Shown piece after piece: positions 10,886-19,896 of a stretch of 64,000 nucleotides of DNA; the stretch's first letter is position 1, and each line of letters opens with the position of its first letter. Origin of the DNA: Streptomyces sp. NBC_00554. Lineage in GTDB: Bacteria; Actinomycetota; Actinomycetes; Streptomycetales; Streptomycetaceae. Location of the stretch: the NCBI RefSeq assembly GCF_041431135.1, contig NZ_CP107799.1:1612001-1676000 (forward strand), read 5' to 3'. Position numbers and translations under genes: made by a program. The notes under the pieces were generated by a model. It had not been told where the DNA came from. It saw only the letters and a program-made list of their open reading frames with translations, and searched no databases.

Positions 10886-11818
10886 GTGTACGTGGGTTTC
10901 ATCGGCCTCGGAACCATGGGGCAGCCCATGGCCCTCAATCTGGCCCGGGCCGGAACCGCCCTCCTCGTCTGGAACCGCACGGCCGCCAGAGCGGAGCCGC
11001 TGCGCGCGGCCGGCGCCGAGGTGGCGTCCCGTCCCGCCGAGGTCTTCGAGCGTGCCCGCGTCGTGTTCCTGATGCTGGCGGACGGAACCGCGATCGACGA
11101 GGCCCTGGGACGGGGCACCCCCGACTTCGCCAGGCACGTCGCCGGGCACACCGTGGTCCACATGGGGACGACGTCGCCGGAGTACTCGCGCGGACTGGAG
11201 GCCGACATCCGCGAGGCGGGCGGCCGGTACGCCGAGGCCCCCGTCTCCGGATCACGGGTCCCTGCCGAGGCCGGGCAACTCGTGGCGATGCTCGCCGGGG
11301 ACCCCGCGGCCGCCGAGGAAGTGCGCCCGCTGCTCGAGCCGATGTGTCACGAGACGTTCGACTGCGGGCCGGTGCCGAACGCCCTGCTGATGAAGCTCTC
11401 GGTGAATCTGTTCCTGATCACCCTGGTGACCGGCCTCAGCGAGGCGTTCCACTTCGCCGACCGGCAGGGCCTCGACCGGAAGCTGTTCCTGGAAGTGCTG
11501 GGCGCCGGGCCGATGTCCAGTGCCGTATCCCGCATGAAGGCCCCGAAGCTGCTGGAGCGTGACTTCGCCGTGCAGGCCGCGGTCCGCAACGTCCTGGTGA
11601 ACAACGAGCTGATCGCCGAGGCGGCCAGGAAGTCCGGCCTGGCCTCGCCGTTGCTGGACGTCTGCCACGCCCTCTTCGAGGAGACCGTGGCGCTGGGACA
11701 CGGCGGGTCCGACATGGCCGCCGTGCTCCACGCGATCGAGGCCCGCACCGAAGGCGCGAGCAGAGAAGGTCCGGTGTCAGCCGGGAATGCCGTAGGCGCG
11801 CTCGACGTGGAGCCGTAG
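10886..11818 (+). CDS. NAD(P)-dependent beta-hydroxyacid dehydrogenase
   Basis: A 310-residue member of the 3-hydroxyisobutyrate dehydrogenase/glyoxylate-succinic semialdehyde reductase family. It has an N-terminal Rossmann [13 protein letters not shown] (residues 4-16), the substrate motif [15 protein letters not shown], and the catalytic-lysine segment (KLSVNLFLI) in the helical second domain. GTG 10886 is the furthest start with a Rossmann strand directly after it; the ribosome site is weak, so GTG 10892 is possible. The gene is probably under the divergent TetR. Its 3' end overlaps the convergent PPOX gene by 42 bp. The substrate is unknown. Confidence 0.8.
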   Translation: MYVGFIGLGTMGQPMALNLARAGTALLVWNRTAARAEPLRAAGAEVASRPAEVFERARVVFLMLADGTAIDEALGRGTPDFARHVAGHTVVHMGTTSPEYSRGLEADIREAGGRYAEAPVSGSRVPAEAGQLVAMLAGDPAAAEEVRPLLEPMCHETFDCGPVPNALLMKLSVNLFLITLVTGLSEAFHFADRQGLDRKLFLEVLGAGPMSSAVSRMKAPKLLERDFAVQAAVRNVLVNNELIAEAARKSGLASPLLDVCHALFEETVALGHGGSDMAAVLHAIEARTEGASREGPVSAGNAVGALDVEP

Positions 11819-12211
11819 CACCAGTCGGCGGTCGCGGACCATGGCGGCGCGGTAGTCGTCCCAGTCGGGGTGCTCGCCCACCACGTCCCGGTAGTAGCGG
11901 ATGAGTTCCTCGACGGTCTCGTCGTGCGGGTCCGAGGCGACGGGCGTCAGATCCGCCGTGCCTTCGGCGACCGTGTAGGCCCTCCGGCTCTCGCTGGTCA
12001 CGTGGTACGAGGCCCGTGCGTCCCGGCGCAGATTGCGGGTCTTGGCGCGGTCGTCCGTGAGTGAGATCCGGATGATGCGTTCGTCGGGGTAGTAGGCGTG
12101 GCTGACATTCGACAGCTGGGGCCGGCCGTCCTTCTTGAGGGTGACGAGCACCCCGCCCTTGTACTCGGAGAGCAGCTTGAGCAGTGCGTCCTGCGTCGCG
12201 TCCTGAGTCAT
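11777..12211 (-). CDS. PPOX-class F420-dependent oxidoreductase
   Basis: A 144-residue split-barrel flavin/deazaflavin protein of the pyridoxamine-phosphate-oxidase-like family. The core [20 protein letters not shown] and [16 protein letters not shown] match the F420-dependent TIGR03618-type group, small cytoplasmic reductases found mainly in actinobacteria. ATG 12211 begins the protein just before the first helix; the frame is open further upstream but runs into the operator region. It is divergent from the TetR/MFS pair and may be controlled by the same TAGACA palindromes. Confidence 0.8.
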   Translation of the reverse strand: MTQDATQDALLKLLSEYKGGVLVTLKKDGRPQLSNVSHAYYPDERIIRISLTDDRAKTRNLRRDARASYHVTSESRRAYTVAEGTADLTPVASDPHDETVEELIRYYRDVVGEHPDWDDYRAAMVRDRRLVLRLHVERAYGIPG

Positions 12212-12250
12212 GGCTTGGTCAACGCTGCGGGCAGCGCCGGGCATTCCTGG

Positions 12251-12263
12251 TAGACACTGTCTA
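12251..12263. promoter_or_regulatory. TetR operator copy A (TAGACA-C-TGTCTA)
   Basis: Perfect 13-bp palindrome TAGACACTGTCTA upstream of both the PPOX gene and the TetR/MFS operon. Confidence 0.8.
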
Positions 12264-12273
12264 CTCACCCTGG

Positions 12274-12286
12274 TAGACAGTGTCTA
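12274..12286. promoter_or_regulatory. TetR operator copy B, overlapping the start codon
   Basis: Perfect palindrome TAGACAGTGTCTA, 23 bp from copy A. Its last base is the A of the TetR ATG, so a bound repressor would cover the translation start and the probable transcription start. Confidence 0.8.
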
Positions 12287-12867
12287 TGAACAGCGAGCAA
12301 GAGGCGGGACTGCGGGCCCGCCTGATCGAGACCGGGGTCGACCTGGTGGCCGCCGAAGGCGCCCAGGCGCTGTCCCTGCGTGAGATCGCCCGGCGGGCCG
12401 GGGTCTCCCACGGAGCCCCGCGCCGCTACTTCCCCACACACCTGGAGTTGCTGTCCGCCATCGCCCGCCGGGGTTTCACCGACCTCGGAGCCCGGGCGGC
12501 GGAGGCGGTCGCGAGCGAGGCGTCGTCTCCCCGCGCCCAGCTCACGACGCTGGGGCGGGTCTACCTGGACTTCGCGCTCACCAACCGCGGAATGTACGAG
12601 CTGATGTTCCGTCACGATCTGCTGGAGAGCAATCAGTTGGGACTCCGCGAGACGAGCCTGCCGCTGTTCGGCGCCCTGGCGGAACTGGTCGGCCAGGTAC
12701 TGCCCGAGGCCGACGCACGGGTCGTCGCGGGCGCGTTGTGGGCGAACCTGCACGGGATCGCCCAGCTGTGGAGCTTCGGCAGCCTCCAACTCACCACGGG
12801 CGCCGATGACTTCGTACCCCTGCTGCATGCGGCACTGGACGCGCACCTGGGGCCCGAGCCCCGATGA
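12286..12867 (+). CDS. TetR-family regulator of a DHA2 exporter
   Basis: A 193-residue TetR regulator with HTH LSLREIARRAGVSHGAPRRYF (about residues 28-48) and a WHG-type C-terminal domain. ATG 12286 is preferred. A GTG two codons upstream would lie inside the operator, and no ribosome site precedes either, so the mRNA may be leaderless. The stop overlaps the MFS start (ATGA), a standard self-regulated repressor-exporter pair. The two TAGACA palindromes directly upstream are the likely binding sites. Confidence 0.85.
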   Translation: MNSEQEAGLRARLIETGVDLVAAEGAQALSLREIARRAGVSHGAPRRYFPTHLELLSAIARRGFTDLGARAAEAVASEASSPRAQLTTLGRVYLDFALTNRGMYELMFRHDLLESNQLGLRETSLPLFGALAELVGQVLPEADARVVAGALWANLHGIAQLWSFGSLQLTTGADDFVPLLHAALDAHLGPEPR

Positions 12868-14264
12868 ACTCCCGCTTCCACCGTCGGCTCACGCTCGCGA
12901 GCAGTGTCACCGGCGCCGTGGCGGTCGCCCTCGACGGAACCGTGCTCACCGTCGCGCAGCCCACCCTGCAACGCGATCTGCACGCCACGTTCGCGCAGGT
13001 CCAGTGGACGAGCACCGGCTATCTCATCGCGGTCGCGAGCCTGTTGGTGTTCGCGGGCCGGCTCGGGGACCGCTACGGACACCAACAGGTCTTCGCCGTG
13101 GGGATCCTGGGATTCGGCGCGACGTCGGCCGCGATCGGTTTCGCGCCCGGCATCGAATCGGTGATCGGACTGCGGGTCGCGCAGGGCGTGTTCGGCGCGC
13201 TGCTGCAACCCGCCACGCTGGGGATGCTGCGCGCCGCCTATCCCGCCGACCGGCTCGGGATGCCCATCGCACTGCGCACCAGTGCCATCGGTCTCGCGGC
13301 CGCCGCCGGTCCGGTGCTCGGCGGGGCGCTGGTGACCGCTCTGGGCTGGCGCGCGGTCTTCTTCCTCAACGTCGTGCCCGCGCTGGTCATGGGCGTCCTG
13401 GCGCTCGCCGTCCGGGGCCCGGCCCGGAGCAGGGCCGCCTCGGGCGGACTCGACGTGCCGGGGGCCTGTCTGCTCGCGGTCGCGCTGGTGAGTCTGGTGC
13501 ACACGCTGGTCGGGATACCGGAGGCCGGCTGGACGACGGCGTCCACGCTCGGCCTTGTGGTGGTCATGGCCGCGGGCGCCGCCTTCGTACGTCACGAGCG
13601 CCGCACCGCGAGCCCGTTGGTGCCCTACGACGTCCTCGGCTCCGCGACCGTCGGTGCGGCGCTCGGCATTCTGGTGGCCGGGTCGGCGGCGATGCTGGGC
13701 TCATTGTTCGTCGGCAGCTACTACCTGCAGGAGGTCCTGGAGCTGGACCCGCTGCAGACCAGCCTGCGGGCGCTGCCCGGGGCCGTGATGATGGTGCTGG
13801 GCGCGCCGGTTGCGGCTGTGCTGCTGCGCCGGCAGGGTGCGCGCCGGACGACGCTGGCCGGGATGATCGCCCTGACTTCGGGTGTCCTGCTGCTCTCCCG
13901 GCTCGACCGGGCCTCGACGGCCGTGTCGATCGGCGGTGGGTTCCTGCTGCTCGGCGCCGGTTTCGGGACGGTGATGGTCACCGCGACGGCTGTTCTCGTA
14001 CGGCAGGCCTCGGCGGAGTCGGCCGGAGTGGCGGGCGGGCTGCAGCAGACGGCGATGAATGTGGGCCCGACGCTGGGCGTCGCGACCGCGACCCTGCTGA
14101 TGGCACTCGGGACCGGTGTCGACATGGGCCCGCCGCTGACGGCACTCGCGGCCGTGTCCGCGCTCGGCGTCATGCTCGCGGTGAGGCTACCGGGGCCACC
14201 GGGATCCCCGGGACGCATTCGCCAGGAGTCCATCAACAAGTACGGGGCAGGCGACGGTTCATGA
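12864..14264 (+). CDS. DHA2-family MFS drug exporter
   Basis: A 466-residue proton-driven exporter with about 14 hydrophobic helices. It shows the DHA2 signatures LDGTVLTVAQPTLQRDL in TM1, FAGRLGDRYGHQQVF after TM2 and a motif C-like GPVLGGALVTALGW in TM5. It is translationally coupled to the upstream TetR gene by 4 bp. Efflux of a toxic compound or an endogenous metabolite sensed by that TetR protein is likely; specificity cannot be read from sequence. Confidence 0.85.
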   Translation: MNSRFHRRLTLASSVTGAVAVALDGTVLTVAQPTLQRDLHATFAQVQWTSTGYLIAVASLLVFAGRLGDRYGHQQVFAVGILGFGATSAAIGFAPGIESVIGLRVAQGVFGALLQPATLGMLRAAYPADRLGMPIALRTSAIGLAAAAGPVLGGALVTALGWRAVFFLNVVPALVMGVLALAVRGPARSRAASGGLDVPGACLLAVALVSLVHTLVGIPEAGWTTASTLGLVVVMAAGAAFVRHERRTASPLVPYDVLGSATVGAALGILVAGSAAMLGSLFVGSYYLQEVLELDPLQTSLRALPGAVMMVLGAPVAAVLLRRQGARRTTLAGMIALTSGVLLLSRLDRASTAVSIGGGFLLLGAGFGTVMVTATAVLVRQASAESAGVAGGLQQTAMNVGPTLGVATATLLMALGTGVDMGPPLTALAAVSALGVMLAVRLPGPPGSPGRIRQESINKYGAGDGS

Positions 14265-14320
14265 ATCCGTAGGGGACCATGAAGCGAGTTGGTCCAAGAG
14301 CCGCAGCCCGGAGGAGAACC

Positions 14321-15547
14321 ATGGGACACCTGCGACAGGAGGCCGAGCCGCGCGAGGCCGGCCTCGATCCGAAGGCGCTGGCCCGCCTCGATCAGCATTT
14401 TGCCCACCTCGTCGGGGACGGAAGACTCCCCGGGTACCTCGTGTCCGTGTCCCGGCACGGCCGCGTCGCCCACCTCACCGCCTACGGCTGCCGTGACCGG
14501 GCGGCCGGGCTCCCCGTCGAGACCGACACCCTGTGGCGGATGTACTCGATGACCAAGCCGGTCACCTCGGTCGCCGCGCTGATGCTCCTCGAGGAGGGAC
14601 GCATCCGGCTCGACGACCCCGTCGCCGACTTCCTCCCGGCCTTCGCCGACCCCCAGGTGTACGTCGACGGATCCGGCGCGGACACCAGGACCCGCCCTGC
14701 CGCACAACCCATCCTGATCCGGCACCTGTTGACGCAGACAGCGGGCCTGACCTTCGGCTTCTACCACTCGCATCCCGTCGACGCGCTGTACCGGGGCGCC
14801 GGTCTTGAGTCGTCCGTGCCGCCGGGCGCGGATCTGGCCGAGACGTGCGAGGTGTACGCCGGACTGCCGCTCCAGTTCGAGCCGGGCACGCAGTGGAACT
14901 ACTCGGTCGCCACCAATGTCCTCAGCCGCGTCATCGAGGTGGTCTCCGGCCAGGACCTCGACGAGTTCCTGGCCGAGCGGATCTTCGCACCGCTCGGTAT
15001 GAAGGACGCCGGATTCTGTGTCACGGGCGAGCAGGAGGGCCGGCTGGCCGAGTTGTACGGCGAGGACGACGAGGGCGGGATCACCCCGATCGCCGGGCTG
15101 CCCCTGCACGGCCGCCCCCGCTGCGTGTCCGGGAGCGGCGGCATGGTGGCCACCGCCCACGACTACCACCGCTTCATGGAACTGCTCCGCCTGCGCGGAA
15201 CACTCGACGGCACCCGCCTGCTGAAGCCCGGGACCGTGGACCTGATGGCGTCCAACCACCTCCCCGGCAACGCCGACCGCCGCACCTTCGGCAGCCCGGT
15301 CCACCAGGAGCCCGGCAACGCGGGCCTCGGCTTCGGCCTCGGCGTCTCCGTCGTGGTGGACCCGGAGATCACCCAGTCCCCGACGGGGCAGGGCGCGTAC
15401 GGCTGGAGCGGAGTGGCCGGTACGACGTTCTGGGTCGACCCGGCCAACGACCTGACCGTGCAGTTCCTGACCCAGGTCCGCCCCACCTCCTCCCACTCGG
15501 TCTTCCGCGAGCTGAAGCGACTGGTGCACGAGGCGGTGCTGGACTGA
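14321..15547 (+). CDS. Class C beta-lactamase-like serine hydrolase
   Basis: A 408-residue beta-lactamase/EstB-type serine hydrolase. The SxxK nucleophile motif is YSMTKPVTS, the YxN-like motif is WNYSVATNVL, and the C-terminal G-W-SGVAGT segment corresponds to the third conserved box. No signal peptide is visible, so a cytoplasmic esterase is more likely than a penicillin-binding protein. ATG 14321 follows GGAGGAGAACC directly; an in-frame ATG 42 bases upstream lacks such a site. It stands alone between the MFS exporter and the convergent saccharopine operon, 6 bp from the latter's stop. Confidence 0.8.
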   Translation: MGHLRQEAEPREAGLDPKALARLDQHFAHLVGDGRLPGYLVSVSRHGRVAHLTAYGCRDRAAGLPVETDTLWRMYSMTKPVTSVAALMLLEEGRIRLDDPVADFLPAFADPQVYVDGSGADTRTRPAAQPILIRHLLTQTAGLTFGFYHSHPVDALYRGAGLESSVPPGADLAETCEVYAGLPLQFEPGTQWNYSVATNVLSRVIEVVSGQDLDEFLAERIFAPLGMKDAGFCVTGEQEGRLAELYGEDDEGGITPIAGLPLHGRPRCVSGSGGMVATAHDYHRFMELLRLRGTLDGTRLLKPGTVDLMASNHLPGNADRRTFGSPVHQEPGNAGLGFGLGVSVVVDPEITQSPTGQGAYGWSGVAGTTFWVDPANDLTVQFLTQVRPTSSHSVFRELKRLVHEAVLD

Positions 15548-15553
15548 CCCCGG

Positions 15554-16711
15554 TCACCCGGTCCGCAGGGTGAAGTCCACTCCGTCCCGGGCCAGTTCGG
15601 CGAGCCACTCCTGCGACCGGCCGGCTGTCTCCGCGGCGCGGCTCAGGCCCGGCGGGAGCGAGCCGTCCAGGATGTGACGGACACCGAGGGCGAGCGTGCG
15701 GGAGACGCAGCGGGCCATGGCGCTCTCCTCGGCGGTGCCTTCCAGGTCGAGGAGATAGCGCCCGGACCAGTCCTCCCCCGAGCCCGAGCCGCCGCGCACA
15801 TCCAGCGAGACGGCGAGTACGACCCGGTCACGGTCGGCCTCGGTGGTCGGGTAGGCCGTCGCCAACTCCCGCGCGAGGGCCACGATGCGCTGGTCGTCGC
15901 CCGCCTTCAGCTCCTCGAACACCGCGTCCCAGGCCTGCAGCCAGCCGTCGAGACGGAGGGTGCCGCGGACGAACGTCCCCGGTTTCCAGGCCTCCGGAAG
16001 CCCGTACTGGTCGAGGAAGGGGACGCTGTCACGGTTGGGGTAGACCTCGAAGCTCTCACCGTCGATCACATGAGTGCGGGTCGCCTCCCAGGGGCGGGCG
16101 GCGGTCGTCACCGCGCCGTCCTCGACGTAACGGGCGGGCGAGCGCAGGGCGCCCAGGACGCCTGCCGGTGCCCAGCTGAAGCGGTACTTGAAGTCGTTGG
16201 GCACGGCAGGGATGCCGCCGCAGTACGAGGTGAGGCTGTACGAGGCGGCCGACTCGGCGCCGATCGCCTCCTGGGCGCGGGCGATCAGACTGTGCGCGAA
16301 GAGATGGTCGATGCCCGGGTCGAGCCCGCACTCGGTCAGCACCACGACACCCGCCGCCGCGGCCCCGGGCACCTGTTCCAGAACCGCGTCGGACACATAG
16401 CTGGAGCAGGCGAAGTGGGCGCCGCGTTCGACGCAGGCGGCGAGCAGCGGGGCGTGTTCGGGCGCGGGCAGCATGGAGACGACGACGTCTCCGGGGGCGA
16501 GTTCGGCGGTGAGCGCGGGGAGGGTGTACGCGCGGGGCTCGGCACGCCCGGTCAGACCCAAGGCGGCCAGACTGTGTGCGGCGCGCTCCTCGGTGCGATG
16601 CCACAGTCGTACGCGGTCGGCGGCGTCGCACGTCGCGGCGAGACCGCTTCCGGTGGACAGGCCCGCACCGATCCAGTGCACGGTGCCGCTCGCGGCCGTC
16701 GCCTCAGGCAT
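15554..16711 (-). CDS. Saccharopine dehydrogenase-family protein (reductase-like)
   Basis: A 385-residue protein of the saccharopine dehydrogenase family with an N-terminal NAD(P) fold beginning VHWIGAGLSTG and the LTECGLDPGIDHLFAHSLI and SYCGGIPAVPNDFKYRFSWAP segments of the saccharopine reductase (LYS9-like) group. Such enzymes couple 2-aminoadipate semialdehyde, glutamate and saccharopine. Start ATG 16711 is preceded by GGGGAG. It overlaps the end of the second saccharopine-dehydrogenase-like gene by 8 bp and is the last gene of a five-gene operon. Joint action on a lysine- or opine-like secondary amine is inferred. Confidence 0.75.
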   Translation of the reverse strand: MPEATAASGTVHWIGAGLSTGSGLAATCDAADRVRLWHRTEERAAHSLAALGLTGRAEPRAYTLPALTAELAPGDVVVSMLPAPEHAPLLAACVERGAHFACSSYVSDAVLEQVPGAAAAGVVVLTECGLDPGIDHLFAHSLIARAQEAIGAESAASYSLTSYCGGIPAVPNDFKYRFSWAPAGVLGALRSPARYVEDGAVTTAARPWEATRTHVIDGESFEVYPNRDSVPFLDQYGLPEAWKPGTFVRGTLRLDGWLQAWDAVFEELKAGDDQRIVALARELATAYPTTEADRDRVVLAVSLDVRGGSGSGEDWSGRYLLDLEGTAEESAMARCVSRTLALGVRHILDGSLPPGLSRAAETAGRSQEWLAELARDGVDFTLRTG

Positions 16712-17759
16712 CGCGGAACTCCCCTTCTCTTGCGCCGATTTCACGGCAGGCTTGACGGAACCGGTCGAGACCGCGGCCCCACGCCCCGCCGGTCTCGAAC
16801 TCCAGGAGCATCGGCAGCAGGGCCGCCGAGAAGTCGACGCTCGCCTCCAGCGGCAGCAGGGAGGGCAGGTTGTCGATGGCGATCAGATCGAGGGCGGGCC
16901 GCTCGCGCAGCCGGCGGACGGGCTCCGTCCAGTCCGTGGTGGTGTCGTAGACCGGCAGTACGTTCATCGGCGATCCGACATCGCAGGTGACGTCGCACAG
17001 GGTGCGGAGTCGGCGGCCGGGCTCGTCGAGGTCCTTGTCGGTGAGGAAGGGCGGGACCGGGCTTGTGGTCAGGACGGTGTTGACCATCAACTCGTGTTCC
17101 AGCAAGGCGTGCCGGTCCAGATCGCGGGTCTCGGCGAGGTCCCAGCAGGTGGGCTCGACACCGGCCACCTCCAGCGCGACCCGGGCGCCCCGGCCGCTGC
17201 GGCCCAGGGCGCCGACCACCAGAGCCTTCAACTCACCGCCGTCTCCGGCCAGTTCCACGTCCAGCTCTTCCTTGGACGTCGGCCGGAGCGGGGTCCGGAG
17301 CCTGCCCCGGTGATGCAGCACCGCGAGGGCGGCGCCCAGGTATCCGGCCCAGTAGCCGAAGGCGGCGAGCCTGCGCCCGTCGTCGTCCACCAGGTATTCG
17401 AGGTCGAGCAGGGTCCCGCCGCCCGCGAGGAATCTGCGTAGCAGGGTCTCGGCGCCGGGCTGCTGCTTGTAGGCGTGCCCGAAGAAGATGTGGCGGTGTG
17501 TCAGTGCGGCCGGTTCGTCGGGGAGTTCCTTGAGGCCGAGGACGACCGCGTCCGACGGGGCCGAGACCCAGGTTCCGGTCACGGCGACACGGCAGCCGGC
17601 TTCCTCGTACGCCTCGATCGGGAAGACCCGCTGCGGTGACTCCTCGACGGTGAGGGTCACGCCGCTCTCGACGAGCCGTCGGGCGTCCGCGGGCACGACG
17701 GGCGTGCGCCGCTCGGTCGTACGGGTCTCGTGTCGGAGCCACAAGTGGAGGGCGTTCAT
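16704..17759 (-). CDS. Saccharopine dehydrogenase, LYS1-like
   Basis: A 351-residue alanine dehydrogenase/PNT-type protein matching the lysine-forming saccharopine dehydrogenase (LYS1) layout: HLWLRHETRTTERRTPVVPADARRLVESG at the N-terminus, KELPDEPAALTHRHIFFGHAYKQQ, the Rossmann region GALGRSGRGARVAL and the DVTCDVGSPMNVLPVYD loop. This enzyme class interconverts saccharopine with lysine plus 2-oxoglutarate using NAD. ATG 17759 overlaps the stop of the FAD oxidoreductase (ATGA). With the LYS9-like gene it covers both halves of the saccharopine route, but the context with GTP cyclohydrolase suggests a dedicated rather than general lysine role. Confidence 0.8.
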   Translation of the reverse strand: MNALHLWLRHETRTTERRTPVVPADARRLVESGVTLTVEESPQRVFPIEAYEEAGCRVAVTGTWVSAPSDAVVLGLKELPDEPAALTHRHIFFGHAYKQQPGAETLLRRFLAGGGTLLDLEYLVDDDGRRLAAFGYWAGYLGAALAVLHHRGRLRTPLRPTSKEELDVELAGDGGELKALVVGALGRSGRGARVALEVAGVEPTCWDLAETRDLDRHALLEHELMVNTVLTTSPVPPFLTDKDLDEPGRRLRTLCDVTCDVGSPMNVLPVYDTTTDWTEPVRRLRERPALDLIAIDNLPSLLPLEASVDFSAALLPMLLEFETGGAWGRGLDRFRQACREIGAREGEFRDA

Positions 17760-18901
17760 ACGCAGTTGATCTCCGGGCGCAGGGCGTCGGCGGCGAAGCG
17801 CTCGGCGCTGAGGGGGCTGATGTCGACGAAGGGTACGCGGCCCAGATACAGATCGCGGACCACCTCGCCGACCGCCGGTCCCTGCAGGAATCCGTGGCCG
17901 GAAAACCCTGTCGCGTAAAGGAACCGCGTACACGAACCGGCCTCGCCGATCAGCGCGTTATGGTCCGGTGTCATCTCGTACAGGCCGGCCCAGCCGCCCG
18001 TCCTGCGCAGGTCGAGCAGGGCGGGGGCGCGCCGCTCCATGGCCTCGTACAGGCGCGGGATCCAGCGGTCGTGCGTTTCGGTGGCGAAGCCGGGGGTCTC
18101 GTCGGGGTCGGACATGCCTAGGAGGAGACCGGGGCCCTCGGTGTGGAAGTAGAGGCTGCTGGTGAAGTCGATCGTCATGGGGACGTCCGGCGGCAGCCCG
18201 GGTACGGGCTCGGTGACCGCGATCTGGCGGCGCAGGGGCTCCACCGGAAGGTCCACGCCCACCATCGCGCCGATGGCCCGCGACCAGGCACCGGCCGCGC
18301 AGACGACCGTGTCGGTCTCGATCCGGCCCCGGCTGGTGACCACCGCCGTGATCTCGTCACCACGCAGTTCGATGCCGGTGACCTCGCAGTGCCGCAGCAC
18401 GGTCGCGCCGTGCCGGCGGGCGCCGGCGGCGTAGCCCTGGACGACGGATTCGGGCGTGCAGTGCCCGTCGTCCGGTGAGAAGGCCGCCGCGAGCAGCCCG
18501 TCGGTGCTGATCAGGGGTGAGAGCCGGTGTGCCTCGGCCGGGTCGATCATGCGGCTGGGCACGCCGAGGGAGTTCTGCAGCCGCACGCCCGCCTCGAAGG
18601 AGGCGACCTCCTCGGGTGTGGAGAGCAGGAAGAGATAGCCGACCCGGTGCAGCCCGATGTCCTGGCCCGGCTCCTCGCCGAAGCGGCCGAACGCCTCCAG
18701 ACTCCGGGCGCCCAGCTGGATGTTGAGCTCGTCGGAGAACTGCGCCCGGACCCCGCCGGCGGCCCGCGAGGTCGATCCGGAGGCCAGTTCGTCGCGCTCG
18801 ACGAGCACGACGTCGGGTACGCCCGCACGCGCCAGGTGATAGGCGATGCTCGCGCCCATCACCCCGCCGCCGATGACGAGGACCCGCGCCCTCCCGTTCA
18901 C
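17756..18901 (-). CDS. FAD-dependent amine oxidoreductase (DAO/sarcosine oxidase-like)
   Basis: A 381-residue DAO-family flavoprotein. The dinucleotide motif VLVIGGGVMGASIAYHLA is at the N-terminus, followed by GSTSRAAGGVRAQFSD, and the C-terminal GWAGLYEMTPDHNALIGE and GFSGHGFLQGPAVGE match sarcosine oxidase beta/glycine oxidase proteins. These oxidise secondary or primary amines of amino acids to imines, releasing peroxide or passing electrons on. GTG 18901 overlaps the stop of the ornithine-cyclodeaminase-like gene (GTGA). Between an imine-handling OCD enzyme and two saccharopine dehydrogenases, oxidation of a secondary amine such as saccharopine is a plausible but unproven role. Confidence 0.8.
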   Translation of the reverse strand: MNGRARVLVIGGGVMGASIAYHLARAGVPDVVLVERDELASGSTSRAAGGVRAQFSDELNIQLGARSLEAFGRFGEEPGQDIGLHRVGYLFLLSTPEEVASFEAGVRLQNSLGVPSRMIDPAEAHRLSPLISTDGLLAAAFSPDDGHCTPESVVQGYAAGARRHGATVLRHCEVTGIELRGDEITAVVTSRGRIETDTVVCAAGAWSRAIGAMVGVDLPVEPLRRQIAVTEPVPGLPPDVPMTIDFTSSLYFHTEGPGLLLGMSDPDETPGFATETHDRWIPRLYEAMERRAPALLDLRRTGGWAGLYEMTPDHNALIGEAGSCTRFLYATGFSGHGFLQGPAVGEVVRDLYLGRVPFVDISPLSAERFAADALRPEINCV

Positions 18902-19893
18902 CGGCGGGACTCCTCGGCGCGGGCCGCGTCGATGACGGCCCAGGCCGCGGCGGCGTCCTGGATGCCGAGCCCGACGCTGTTGTAGAAGACGATGTCGTCG
19001 GGGTGCCCCCGGCCCCGGTGCGTGCCGGTGAGTACGCCGCCGAGCGGAATCAGGTCCTCCTGGGCGAGCCGCCCGTCCCGCAGCGCGTCGACGACCGGAC
19101 CGGCGTGCTCCGCCGCCGTCTCCGGGTCGTCGACGACCACCGCCGCGGCCCGCCGTACGACCTCCGCGTCGACCTCGCTCCTGCTGGGCTCGAAGGAACC
19201 GACGCTGACGACCGTGCACCCCGGCGCCAGCCACTCGCCCCGTACGACAGGCGCGCTGCTGAGGGTGCAGGCCGCGACCATCGGCAGTCCGGCGACGGCT
19301 TCCTCGGCCGTTTCGACCGCCTTGACGGCGACTCCGAGTTCGGCCGCGAGGCGCTGCGCCGCGTGCGCCCGGCGACCCGGGTCCGGACTCCACAGCCGTA
19401 CGGACGCCAGCTCCCGTACCCGTGCGACGGCCCGCACATGGGCCAGGGCCTGGGTGCCGGAACCGAGGACGCCGAGTTCCGCGCTGTCGGCGTTGGCCAG
19501 CGCGTCGAAGGCGACGGCGCTCGCCGCTGCTGTGCGCAGGGCCGTCACCGCCGTACCGTCCATGACGGCGGCGAGCTGTCCGGTGACCGGGTCGAGCGCG
19601 TTGATCACCGCGTGGACGGTCGGCAGCCCGGCCGCCGCGTTGCCCGGGTTGACGCTGCCGATCTTGGCGACGGCCCCGGTGGCCGCGGACAGCCGCGCGA
19701 GGTAGGCGAAGACGACGCTGTCGTCGAAGCGGCTGGGGTGCATGATCTTCCCCGGGAGCTCGGCGGTGCCGTCGCCGAGCGCGGTGAAGGCCGCGCGCTG
19801 CGAGGCGATCGCTGTATCGGGGTCGAGCAGCTCCCGCACCTGCTCGCGCGACAAATACAGCGGACCGCCGTCGGCGTCGTCGTCTTCTCTCAT
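18898..19893 (-). CDS. Ornithine cyclodeaminase/mu-crystallin family protein
   Basis: A 331-residue OCD/mu-crystallin enzyme. Typical blocks are LPGKIMHPSRFDDSVVFAYLA, KIGSVNPGNAAAGLPTVHAV, GQLAAVMDGTAVTALRTAAAS and the NAD loop GVLGSGTQALAHV. Members include ornithine or lysine cyclodeaminases, ketimine reductases and opine-forming dehydrogenases. The gene begins 3 bp after the GTP cyclohydrolase stop and overlaps the FAD gene by 4 bp, so it is firmly within one operon. Ketimine reduction would fit best with the amine oxidase next to it, but the sequence does not separate the alternatives. Confidence 0.8.
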   Translation of the reverse strand: MREDDDADGGPLYLSREQVRELLDPDTAIASQRAAFTALGDGTAELPGKIMHPSRFDDSVVFAYLARLSAATGAVAKIGSVNPGNAAAGLPTVHAVINALDPVTGQLAAVMDGTAVTALRTAAASAVAFDALANADSAELGVLGSGTQALAHVRAVARVRELASVRLWSPDPGRRAHAAQRLAAELGVAVKAVETAEEAVAGLPMVAACTLSSAPVVRGEWLAPGCTVVSVGSFEPSRSEVDAEVVRRAAAVVVDDPETAAEHAGPVVDALRDGRLAQEDLIPLGGVLTGTHRGRGHPDDIVFYNSVGLGIQDAAAAWAVIDAARAEESRR

Positions 19894-19896
19894 TCC

